Under the pieces are notes generated by a model. The model saw nothing but the letters and a program-made list of their open reading frames with translations, did no database searches and was not told the DNA's origin. This document shows, one piece after another, positions 8,949 to 18,247 of a stretch of DNA of 37,409 bases (the stretch's first letter is position 1; each line of letters begins with the position of its first letter). This DNA comes from an uncultured Geobacteraceae bacterium. Lineage in GTDB: Bacteria; Desulfobacterota; Desulfuromonadia; Geobacterales; Pseudopelobacteraceae. A program made the position numbers and the translations under genes. The stretch covers positions 1 through 37,409 of the forward strand of contig CAIYZD010000371.1 in the NCBI GenBank assembly GCA_903930585.1, in the 5' to 3' direction.

Positions 8949-9353
8949 TCAGCTTTTCTGCTGGTGACGGATAAACTGGTTGTACCCCTGGTCAGTCCCC
9001 TTTATGTGACGGACCAGCCAGTCAACCAAAAACTCCAGCATGTTATTGCCAAGTTCATGTCCGTCGATAAAGTCAACCTGAATTTCCTGCAGACGTGAAA
9101 CGAATTTGTCATGCTCGTTACGATGAGCCGGCAGGCCGGGATAGCTACAGGAGAGCATCATTCGTTCTTCTTCGTTGAAATGTTCCGTCACATAGGTAAT
9201 CAGATTCGAGATTACGTTGCCGACCGCTTCAGATCCCTCTCCATTCCGTATTGCATCGTTAAGTGAGTTGATCCAGCCAAAAAGCGCCTTGTGCTGCTCA
9301 TCGATGCTAGCAATGCCGAGCGCAATGCTGCCATCCCATTCAAAAGTCTCCAT
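8949..9353 (-). CDS. Bacteriohemerythrin
   Basis: A 134-residue single hemerythrin domain. The di-iron ligand pattern is complete: His in SIDEQH, His and Glu in TEHFNEEE, two His in PAHRNEH, and the final His and Asp in WLVRHIKGTD. Such proteins bind O2 reversibly and may store, deliver or sense oxygen in anaerobes and microaerophiles. The start has GAGG about eight bases upstream. It converges with the FAD dehydrogenase across a 31-base gap and stands apart from the M16 gene upstream, with a small inverted-repeat cluster at its promoter side. Confidence 0.95.
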   Translation of the reverse strand: METFEWDGSIALGIASIDEQHKALFGWINSLNDAIRNGEGSEAVGNVISNLITYVTEHFNEEERMMLSCSYPGLPAHRNEHDKFVSRLQEIQVDFIDGHELGNNMLEFLVDWLVRHIKGTDQGYNQFIRHQQKS

Positions 9354-9368
9354 GCGTGTACCTCATTG

Positions 9369-9391
9369 GGAATTGTTATTCCAAGCGGAAT
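9369..9391. promoter_or_regulatory. Three alternating GGAAT/ATTCC half-sites upstream of hemerythrin
   Basis: GGAAT (9369-9373), ATTCC (9378-9382) and GGAAT (9387-9391) lie in alternating orientation, each separated by four bases and thus on a 9-base period. The cluster is 15 to 38 bases before the hemerythrin ATG in the 47-base gap after the M16 gene. It could be an operator or a weak hairpin; function is inferred. Confidence 0.3.
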
Positions 9392-9400
9392 TATTACTAA

Positions 9401-10831
9401 TCAGGGCTTGGGGGGATTCAGCTTCAGATCAAGTTCCCGTACCTGTCCCAGCGTTGTGAGCGGCTGGTCAAACTTCGTCGCATCACCGACAACAACGAGT
9501 TTGAATGCGTCCGGGTGCAGATATTTTCGAGCGGCACTCAGGATATCCACTTTTGTTACTTTGGCAAGATTGTCGCGGTACTGTTCCAGATAGCCGTCGG
9601 GATACCCGTAATATTCGAGCCGGGCGCGCTGGGTTACAATCGAAGCCGGACTGGTGAAGCCAAACATGAATGAGTTGATCAGGTATTCCCGTGCGGCATT
9701 CAGTTCTGCGTCGCTGACCGGCTCCTTTGTCATGCCGGAGATGATTTGCTTCATCAGGTTAATTGCTTTGGCGGTTGATTCGGCCTTGGTCTCCGTTTCG
9801 GCAATAAAGGTGCCGGTAAAGCGGCGTCCAATATCGAAGTGGCTGCCGACGCTGTAGGCCAGCCCCTGGTTGGTACGAATCTCCATCATAAGCCGTGACG
9901 TAAAACTTCCTCCCAGGATGTAGTCAAGAAGGCGTATGGCGTAGATATCGGGAGAATCCTTGGTCAGTCCCAGGTGTCCCATGCGGATGACCGTCTGATT
10001 GACATCTTTTTTGCCGTAGATCACTTCACCCTGAAGGGGTTGATCCGGTTGCGGTACCTTCGGTAGAATCAGGGAGGTACGGTTTTTACCCGATTTAAAT
10101 GTTGTATTCAATGCGTTAAGCAGAGAGGTCCGGTCAAAATCGCCCGAGACGGCAAGAATCATGTTGTCAAGCCGGAAAAATCGCTGGTGAAAATCAACCA
10201 GATCCTGGCGGGTGAGGGAATTGATCGATTCGAAGGTCGCGATCTCACCCAAAGAATGACCGGCATAAATTGCCCGGTTGATCTCCCGGCCGGCAATATC
10301 CTTGGGATCGTCATTCTGACGTCGCAGAGCTTCAACGATATGTCTGCGGGCAATTTCAACCCGGTTCGCGCTGAAGTCCGGGAGGAGCAGAACATTTCTG
10401 AATATGTCCAGTGTCCGGCTGAAATTCTTGCCGAGCGTTGTCATCGAAACCATTCCCATGTCGCTTCCGATGCTACTCTCGACGGATGAAGCCATAAATT
10501 CAAGCTCGTCATCCATCTGCTCCGGCGGTACTCCTCCGGCGCCACCGCTCCGCATGACACGACCGACCATGTCGGAAAGCCCCGTTTTTGCAGCCGGCTC
10601 ATAGACCGATCCAACTCGCACCATGGCGGTCATATTGATGATCGGCAGTTCGGTGTCACGCAGCAGATATACCGGCATGCCGCATTCCAGCACAACCCGT
10701 TCGGCCTTGGGAATCTGAAAATTCAATGCGGCAAAGGTCATGGTTCGGGGATTTGCCTGATGCTGATCTCCGGCATAAACGGGCGTGGCCGAGATGACCA
10801 GATAACAGATAAAAACAAGGAACGGTCTCAT
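9401..10831 (-). CDS. M16 peptidase-like protein lacking the zinc motif
   Basis: The 476-residue product has a signal peptide (MRPFLVFICYLVISATPVYA) and then two M16 domains. Where active members carry HxxEH, it reads TGLSDMVGRVM, so it cannot bind the catalytic zinc. The second half has the usual family motif near VIRMGHLGLTKDSPDIYAIRLLDYILGGSFTSRLMMEIRTNQGLAYSVGS. This is the known arrangement of periplasmic M16 pairs in which an inactive subunit partners an active one. It overlaps the active gene upstream by four bases (ATGA), which supports coupled synthesis and complex formation. Confidence 0.92.
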   Translation of the reverse strand: MRPFLVFICYLVISATPVYAGDQHQANPRTMTFAALNFQIPKAERVVLECGMPVYLLRDTELPIINMTAMVRVGSVYEPAAKTGLSDMVGRVMRSGGAGGVPPEQMDDELEFMASSVESSIGSDMGMVSMTTLGKNFSRTLDIFRNVLLLPDFSANRVEIARRHIVEALRRQNDDPKDIAGREINRAIYAGHSLGEIATFESINSLTRQDLVDFHQRFFRLDNMILAVSGDFDRTSLLNALNTTFKSGKNRTSLILPKVPQPDQPLQGEVIYGKKDVNQTVIRMGHLGLTKDSPDIYAIRLLDYILGGSFTSRLMMEIRTNQGLAYSVGSHFDIGRRFTGTFIAETETKAESTAKAINLMKQIISGMTKEPVSDAELNAAREYLINSFMFGFTSPASIVTQRARLEYYGYPDGYLEQYRDNLAKVTKVDILSAARKYLHPDAFKLVVVGDATKFDQPLTTLGQVRELDLKLNPPKP

Positions 10832-12312
10832 TTGTCACCCCCTTTTTTAGTGATGAGTCCAACGGTGCGGTTCAGGGGGGTGAAGTAGGTAGTGGCGACG
10901 CGCATAATATCGGCCGGAGTTACCTTGGCAATCTTGCCGCGATGTTCGGTCATATAGCGCCAGCTGCCGGCTGTCGCCTCGTATTCGGTAAGGTTGCGGG
11001 CCAATCCGCCATTAGTCCCCATGCGGCGTGCTTCCTCATATTCGATCTTATTGAGGATCCTCAGGAGATCGCGCTCGGCAACAGGTGTCGTTTTCAGAGT
11101 ATCCAATTCTGCCAGAATGGCTTCCTCAACCTCTTTGATCGTATGTGGCGCACGCGGATTGGCACTGACGATGAACAGGTTCGGATAGCGGGTACCCGGC
11201 GCATCGAATACGCCGATATCGGAGGTGATCTGTTTTTCGATTACCAGATCCTTATAAAAACGGGAAGTACGGCCCGTTCCCAGAATCATGGTGATCACGT
11301 CAAAAACATAGTCATCCGGGGTTCCTATGGCCGGTTTATGGAATCCCATTATCAGAGCCGGCTCCGCCTCGGCAATTAACTCGATGCGCCGCTCGCCTGA
11401 CTGCGCCGGTTCTATGGTCGTGACCGGAGGGATCTCCTTGCCCGGTTTGATTGCGCCGAAATAGCGCTCGACCATGGCAATGGTCTTCCTGGTGTCAATA
11501 TCACCCACTATAGCGACAATAGCATTATTAGGCGCATAGTAATCACGAAAGAACCGTTCGGCTTTGCTGCGGGTCAGATATTCGATATCGGACATCCAGC
11601 CGATAGTTGGCTGACCATAGGGATGAGCCAGAAAACTTGACGCCACGAATGTTTCCCATAATTTGTTCTCCGGGTCTGCATCATACGATCTGCGCCGCTC
11701 CTCCATTACGACCGAGCGTTCGGTGTAAAACTCGCGGAGAACCGCGTTCTGCAGTCTGTCGGATTCTATGGCGGCCCAGAGTTCCAGTTTGTTGGCCGGA
11801 AGGTTGATCAGATAGGTGGTGCCATCCCGGCTGGTAAACGCGTTGTATCCGGTGCCGCCGTGTTTCGAATACAGCTCGAAAAATTCATCCTTGACGACAT
11901 ATTTTGACGCATCGCTTTCCAAAACGGCCAACTGCTTCTCCAGTTCGGCGATCTTTGCCGGATCTGCTTTTTCACGTCGTGCTTTCTCATTCATCAATTT
12001 CTGGGCAACCGCCTCGATCTTGTCAAGGATCGGCTTTTCCGCGGCGTAATCTGTTGTCCCGAGTGTGGTTGTTCCTTTGAAGAGCATATGCTCAAGCATG
12101 TGAGCAATCCCGCGTTCATCGCTTCGTTCATCGACGCTGCCGACTTTGAACCGGATCCAGGCAGCAACCGTCGGCGAAGTGTGTCGCTCGACCAGCAGCA
12201 GTTTCATGCCGTTTTTCATGGAGTGTTCGACGACTTTTTCTTCCAGTGTCGCTGCGTGTATGGTGGTGGCAAAGGCGGCCAGCAGCGTAACTGCGGCCAG
12301 GATTGTCTTCAT
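10828..12312 (-). CDS. Secreted zinc peptidase, M16 family (active subunit)
   Basis: A 494-residue periplasmic protease with signal peptide (about residues 1-20, ending in ATTIHA). The inverted zinc motif HMLEH is at residues 71-75, and the downstream Glu ligand is in ERSVVMEERRR near 204. Residues ~95-140 form a Lys/Glu/Ala-rich insertion likely to be helical or coiled coil, between the metal motif and the rest of the first domain. M16 enzymes degrade peptides or unfolded segments in a clamshell chamber. The ribosome site AAGGAG is good. It follows mlaD by 13 bases, so it is probably part of the lon-mla transcript. Confidence 0.93.
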   Translation of the reverse strand: MKTILAAVTLLAAFATTIHAATLEEKVVEHSMKNGMKLLLVERHTSPTVAAWIRFKVGSVDERSDERGIAHMLEHMLFKGTTTLGTTDYAAEKPILDKIEAVAQKLMNEKARREKADPAKIAELEKQLAVLESDASKYVVKDEFFELYSKHGGTGYNAFTSRDGTTYLINLPANKLELWAAIESDRLQNAVLREFYTERSVVMEERRRSYDADPENKLWETFVASSFLAHPYGQPTIGWMSDIEYLTRSKAERFFRDYYAPNNAIVAIVGDIDTRKTIAMVERYFGAIKPGKEIPPVTTIEPAQSGERRIELIAEAEPALIMGFHKPAIGTPDDYVFDVITMILGTGRTSRFYKDLVIEKQITSDIGVFDAPGTRYPNLFIVSANPRAPHTIKEVEEAILAELDTLKTTPVAERDLLRILNKIEYEEARRMGTNGGLARNLTEYEATAGSWRYMTEHRGKIAKVTPADIMRVATTYFTPLNRTVGLITKKGGDK

Positions 12313-12325
12313 ATTCTGTATCTCC

Positions 12326-13408
12326 TTAAAACACCGAAAACTTGATATATTTCTGCGGATGTTCCTTGAAATCTTTTACCAGCGCATTCAGATCGTCAAC
12401 CATCCGGTTCATTTTGTCATAAAGTGCTTTGTCGTTCACCAGCTTGCCGGCAGTTCCGTCACCTTCCCTGACTTTCGCGGTTATCTCTTCAATGGCCTTG
12501 ACCGACAATTCGGCGCTGGAAAGAAGCGAAATCCCCCTGTCATAAAACTCCCGGTCATTCAGCAACAGGCCGATGGTGCCATTTTTCGACAGAACACGTT
12601 TATTCAGATCGCGGACATCGTCGGCCGCCTGGATACTCTTGTCGGCAAGAGAGGTCAGCTTGGTATAGAGCGTCTTGTCATAGATCAATTTGTTAAGGGT
12701 TCCCTCGGATGTCTGAATATCCTGCAGGGTACGGTCGGCGCGGGTAAGAATGCTGATCAGCTTGTTGTATGGTTCCGGGTCGCGGTTGAGCCTGCCAAGA
12801 GTCCCTTCGCCGCGGTTGATGGTGACAACCAGCTCTTTCATCTCAACCGTCAGGCGTGAAATATTGTGGTAGAGGGTCTCGTCTTTACTGAGCTTCCCCA
12901 GAGTCCCCTTCCCCTGCTTAATGTTCTCTATGATGCTGTTAACCTTGTCAAAGGTGTCGCCGGCTTTTTGGATGACATCATCCAGTTTGGCCGCCGATGT
13001 TCCTTGCAACCGGGCGGGAGGCTTGTCGAAGTAATGCTTGGAGGGGAGTATGTCGACATATTTTTCACCCATCAATCCGCGAGTTTTGATCGTTATCTTC
13101 GAGTCGGGACCGATCTTTTTCAGGGCGTTACTGTCGACTTCGATATCGATGCTGACTTCGTTACTGTTCTTCGGATCTGCGAACAGGATATCGGTGACAA
13201 GGCCGACATCCACTCCCGCCAGCCAGACCGGGGCGCCGGTTTTCAAGCCGACAACATCATTCATAGCGATCCGCACGGCTCCTTTATTGACAAACATCTT
13301 GGTCTTTTGTCCCATCAGCAGGACTCCGCCGGCAAAAAAGAGCAGTGCCAGAAAGATGAAGACCCCTCCCCGTACCTGAGCCCAACCGATCTGATTACTT
13401 CGTTTCAT
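12326..13408 (-). CDS. mlaD: MlaD-type MCE domain protein with five C-terminal repeats
   Basis: The 360-residue protein has an N-terminal membrane anchor (residues ~14-33) and one MCE domain (about 38-122, with GLKTGAPVWLAGVDVG and RGLMGEKYVDI). MlaD forms a periplasmic hexamer that carries lipids between the permease and the outer membrane. E. coli MlaD is about half as long; the extra ~200 residues here are helical and hold five copies of a G-x-G-T-x-G-K-L-x-x-D-x-x-L-Y motif at 166, 200, 234, 275 and 316. The gene follows mlaF by 45 bases. No mlaC or mlaB gene is present in the window. Confidence 0.9.
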   Translation of the reverse strand: MKRSNQIGWAQVRGGVFIFLALLFFAGGVLLMGQKTKMFVNKGAVRIAMNDVVGLKTGAPVWLAGVDVGLVTDILFADPKNSNEVSIDIEVDSNALKKIGPDSKITIKTRGLMGEKYVDILPSKHYFDKPPARLQGTSAAKLDDVIQKAGDTFDKVNSIIENIKQGKGTLGKLSKDETLYHNISRLTVEMKELVVTINRGEGTLGRLNRDPEPYNKLISILTRADRTLQDIQTSEGTLNKLIYDKTLYTKLTSLADKSIQAADDVRDLNKRVLSKNGTIGLLLNDREFYDRGISLLSSAELSVKAIEEITAKVREGDGTAGKLVNDKALYDKMNRMVDDLNALVKDFKEHPQKYIKFSVF

Positions 13409-13453
13409 ATAATTCCGCCTGTTCCGCTTGTTTTTCCATGGATATTTTCACGT

Positions 13454-14206
13454 TCATATAAACAGCGACCTGTCGGTAGGTTTCAGGAATTCCAGTACCT
13501 CCGGGATGCGGCTGGAATTCATCTCCCGTTCACTCCCCTCAAACAGCATGCGTGCCTTATGCAGAAAGGTAAAACGTTGCGAGGTTGCAAAGGCGGTTGC
13601 CAGGTCGTGCGTGACCATCAGGGTCGTCTTTCCTTCAGCCTGTAGTCGCTGCATCAAATTGCAGATATTGTAAACCCCGATCGGATCGAGCCCGGTGGTC
13701 GGTTCATCAAAGAATATGTAATCCGGATCGGCTGCCAGGGCACGAGCTATAGCCACCCGCTTTTTCATACCGCCGGACAATTCGGCCGGATACAGGTTAA
13801 GGGCCGCTTCGACCCCGACAAAGCGGAGCTTTTCCAACACGGTTTTTTCTATGTCGTCCTGGGAAAGACGCCCCTCTTCGAAGAGGCGATATCCGACATT
13901 CTCTCCGACCGTCATCGAATCGAACAGAGCACCCCCCTGAAAAACAATCGCAATCCGTTTTCGTTGCTGCATGAAGTTCGCTTCCGGCAACCCGGTGATA
14001 CAGAGATTACCGATAAAAACCTTGCCGGAATCCGGCTCAAGAAGGCCGAGGAGCAGTTTGAGAATGGTGGTCTTACCGGCGCCGCTTACACCGAGAATGG
14101 TGCGGTTTACGCCCCGTTCCAGATGAAAATCGAAATCTTTCAGGATCTGACGGCCACCAATGGAGTAGCATAATTTTTCCATGCGGATTGAATCGCTGGA
14201 GCTCAT
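13454..14206 (-). CDS. mlaF: MlaF-type ABC transporter ATPase
   Basis: A 250-residue ATPase with Walker A LGVSGAGKTT, signature [15 protein letters not shown], Walker B YIFFDEPTTGLDP and switch His in MVTHD. The DEPTTGLDP and GGMKKR forms are typical of the lipid-transport (Mla/Ttg2A) group. The start chosen is the ATG that overlaps the EVE gene stop (ATGA at 14203-14206); a longer reading from 14245 would overlap the EVE gene by 40 bases. It should energise the MlaE permease at the inner membrane. Confidence 0.94.
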   Translation of the reverse strand: MSSSDSIRMEKLCYSIGGRQILKDFDFHLERGVNRTILGVSGAGKTTILKLLLGLLEPDSGKVFIGNLCITGLPEANFMQQRKRIAIVFQGGALFDSMTVGENVGYRLFEEGRLSQDDIEKTVLEKLRFVGVEAALNLYPAELSGGMKKRVAIARALAADPDYIFFDEPTTGLDPIGVYNICNLMQRLQAEGKTTLMVTHDLATAFATSQRFTFLHKARMLFEGSEREMNSSRIPEVLEFLKPTDRSLFI

Positions 14207-14673
14207 TGGCCGTCGCCCCCACCCATGGTCAGAATAATCCGCCACTCAACGTCCGTTACCGGCTGGATGGAGAGGCGGCTTCGTTTGACCAGCGGCATGT
14301 CGGTCAAAAGCGGGTTCTGCTTGATGCGTTCCAAAGTCACCATGGTACGCAATGGTCTGACATGGCGCAGATCGACCATGTACCAGATCGGTTTGTCAAC
14401 GGATGCTTTCGGGTCGAAGTGTTCGGCATTCGGATTCAGTGCGGTTGTATCGGGATAACCGGCCCGTACGACTTCGGCGAGACCGACTACGCCCGGTTCC
14501 GGTATGTTGCTGTGATAAAACAGTACCTGGTCGCCGATCTGTACCTGATCCCGCAGGAAGTTGCGCGCCTGGAAGTTGCGTACGCCATCCCACGGTTCGG
14601 TCATGTCCGGCCGGTTTTTCAGATCGTCAAAAGAAAAACAGCCCGGTTCGGTTTTAAACAGCCAGTACGCCAT
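14203..14673 (-). CDS. EVE-domain protein (possible modified-base reader)
   Basis: The 156-residue product is a single EVE domain (MAYWLFKTEPGCFSFDDL, WDGVRNFQARNFLRD, GDQVLFYHSN, VVGLAEVVR, WYMVDLRHVRPL), related to the PUA/YTH/ASCH fold and to eukaryotic THYN1. Such domains bind modified bases in DNA or RNA. The ATG at 14673 overlaps the region just after the mlaE stop and has AGAGG upstream; a longer start at 14694 would overlap mlaE. Its position inside an Mla operon, between permease and ATPase, is not explained by its likely function. Confidence 0.92.
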   Translation of the reverse strand: MAYWLFKTEPGCFSFDDLKNRPDMTEPWDGVRNFQARNFLRDQVQIGDQVLFYHSNIPEPGVVGLAEVVRAGYPDTTALNPNAEHFDPKASVDKPIWYMVDLRHVRPLRTMVTLERIKQNPLLTDMPLVKRSRLSIQPVTDVEWRIILTMGGGDGQ

Positions 14674-14674
14674 A

Positions 14675-15448
14675 TTAGCCTCTGAAAACGACAAAAATCT
14701 TTGCCAGGAAGAAATCGCTGACCAGGATCAGCACCGAAGAGAGTACGACGGCCTGTTTGGCAGCTGTGCCGACCCCCTCGGCGCCCCCCCTGGTGTTAAG
14801 CCCCACATAACAGCCGGTTATGGCGATAATGGCGCCGAATACCGCCGGCTTGACGATTCCCTCGACCAGATCCTGAAACACCATGAATTGGGGAAGTCCG
14901 CTGATATACATGATCGGGTTGATACTGTAGCCGGCAGACATGATATAGCCGCCCAGAATGGAGACCATATCGGTTACCACGGTCAGAAGCGGCAGAGCCA
15001 GAATCATGGCTTTAAGGCGGGGCGTTGCCAGACGCTTGATGATGTCGGTGCCCTCGACCCGCATGGCATCTACCTGCTCCGTTACCACCATCGTTCCCAG
15101 TTCGGCGGTGATGGCTGATCCCACCCGGCCCGCGACCATCAGTGAAGCCAGTACCGGACCAAGCTCCTTGATCATTGTTACCGCTACCATGCCGCCGACA
15201 TAGCTGGTTGCAGCAAACGGCTTCAGCTGGATCAACGATTGTAACGCCATAACCATTCCGGAGAAAAGACCGGTCAGGATGCAGATGAACAGCGATGAAA
15301 ACCCCAGTTTATCGAATTGGATGGTAAATTCGCGATAATAGAAAGGGGAACGAAATATCCGTGCAAAGGTGCGCCCCGCCAGAAGGAAATAACTCTGCAG
15401 CTCATGAAAAAAAATCAGCAGAATTTTGTCGATGACGGCAAATTTCAT
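14675..15448 (-). CDS. mlaE: MlaE-type lipid ABC transporter permease
   Basis: A 257-residue integral membrane protein with five or six hydrophobic helices. The family core is clear: TGLFSGMVMALQS, IKELGPVLASLMVAGRVGSAITAELGTM, QVDAMRVEGTD and the C-terminal GCYVGLNTRGGAEGVG. MlaE pairs with MlaF and the MlaD ring to move phospholipids between the membranes and keep the outer leaflet free of them. It begins six bases after the lon stop and is followed closely by the EVE gene, placing lon and mla genes in one transcription unit. Confidence 0.95.
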   Translation of the reverse strand: MKFAVIDKILLIFFHELQSYFLLAGRTFARIFRSPFYYREFTIQFDKLGFSSLFICILTGLFSGMVMALQSLIQLKPFAATSYVGGMVAVTMIKELGPVLASLMVAGRVGSAITAELGTMVVTEQVDAMRVEGTDIIKRLATPRLKAMILALPLLTVVTDMVSILGGYIMSAGYSINPIMYISGLPQFMVFQDLVEGIVKPAVFGAIIAITGCYVGLNTRGGAEGVGTAAKQAVVLSSVLILVSDFFLAKIFVVFRG

Positions 15449-15454
15449 CGTTGT

Positions 15455-17770
<2,316 letters not shown>

Positions 17771-17840
17771 ATTCCGGTATTCCTTTATGATTGATATGCC
17801 CTTTCTATACGGCACTACGAGCCGCAATTACGGGTTATAC

Positions 17841-17868
17841 ATAATAGCACACTTCAGGCTACAAGCAA
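17841..17868 (-). promoter_or_regulatory. Candidate promoter for lon
   Basis: On the minus strand TTGCTT (17868-17863), a 16-base spacer and TATTAT (17846-17841) would start transcription near 17834, giving a leader of about 60 bases before the lon ATG. The -35 box is weak. Confidence 0.4.
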
Positions 17869-17962
17869 AGCCTCATGGGAATATTTTGCCAATATTGTAA
17901 TCTAAATTCTTTGCTGCTCATGCAAATCATATGGATTCATTTTGCGGCATTCATTTTTACGC

Positions 17963-17990
17963 TTGACAAGTTTTGAAATAGTATTAAGAT
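17963..17990 (+). promoter_or_regulatory. Sigma-70 promoter for the 20-codon ORF
   Basis: A perfect TTGACA (17963-17968), a 16-base spacer and TAAGAT (17985-17990) lie in AT-rich sequence; a start near 17998 would leave a leader of roughly 45 bases before the short ORF. It is one of the best -35 boxes in the window. Confidence 0.6.
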
Positions 17991-18041
17991 AAAAAACATC
18001 CTGTTAGGAATTAAATAATACGTCGAAAGGAGACCCTGCCA

Positions 18042-18104
18042 ATGTGGACTGCAAGATTTAGAATTCGTCCGGTTTCCCACTGCAAAGAGGGTTGCCCTAG
18101 TTAG
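18042..18104 (+). CDS. 20-residue peptide of unknown function (leader peptide or small protein)
   Basis: This short ORF encodes MWTARFRIRPVSHCKEGCPS. It has a strong ribosome site (GAAAGGAGA, with GGAG nine bases before the ATG) and its own promoter. The peptide has three Arg in an alternating R-x-R-x-R stretch (two on AGA codons), a single Trp, and two Cys spaced C-x3-C near the end; there is no signal peptide or membrane segment. The stop codon's last base starts a GC-rich hairpin, and an intrinsic terminator follows. It could be a translated leader that controls the efflux genes downstream, a free-standing small protein, or the coding part of a dual-function RNA. I do not recognise the family. 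Confidence 0.6.
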   Translation: MWTARFRIRPVSHCKEGCPS

Positions 18105-18127
18105 CCCGCCGCCGGTTGGCCGCGGGC
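18104..18127 (+). other. GC-rich hairpin at the stop codon of the short ORF
   Basis: GCCCGC (18104-18109) pairs with GCGGGC (18122-18127), and inside it GCC (18111-18113) pairs with GGC (18118-18120) around a GGTT loop, with one C-C mismatch. The stem begins at the last base of the TAG stop, so a terminating ribosome would melt it. It is separate from the terminator that follows. Confidence 0.6.
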
Positions 18128-18131
18128 GTCT

Positions 18132-18173
18132 AAAAAAAAGCCTCTCTGTCGTCTGACAGAGGGGCTTTTTTTT
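18132..18173 (+). terminator. Strong intrinsic terminator after the short ORF
   Basis: Eight A's, an 11-base arm (18140-18150), a GTCT loop, the complementary arm (18155-18165, one G-T pair) and eight T's form a nearly perfect palindrome that would work in both directions. It separates the short ORF unit from the macA-like gene. Confidence 0.9.
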
Positions 18174-18201
18174 GTCGCCCGCGCAGTTATTCTGTTATGA
18201 T
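18172..18201 (+). promoter_or_regulatory. Candidate promoter for the MacAB-like operon
   Basis: TTGTCG (18172-18177), an 18-base spacer and TATGAT (18196-18201) lie between the terminator and the macA-like ATG at 18248. If real, the efflux genes need not be read through from the short ORF unit. Confidence 0.4.
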
Positions 18202-18247
18202 GACCCGTGTACGTGTTTGGCTACTATCCGTTAATCGAGAAATTTAC

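Noticed and set aside
8940-8957. Small hairpin GCTGA/TCAGC followed by TTTT at the end of the FAD dehydrogenase gene
   Set aside because: A five-base stem overlapping the hemerythrin stop is too weak to call as a terminator.
12146-13645. Long plus-strand open frames (237 and 259 codons) opposite mlaD and mlaF
   Set aside because: They lie antisense to well-supported genes, have low-complexity or unrecognisable translations and no ribosome sites; they are shadows of biased codon use.
17870-17960. Possible operator or heat-shock promoter in the AT-rich stretch between lon and the short ORF
   Set aside because: Only four-base inverted repeats are visible and no sigma-32 consensus was found on the lon strand.
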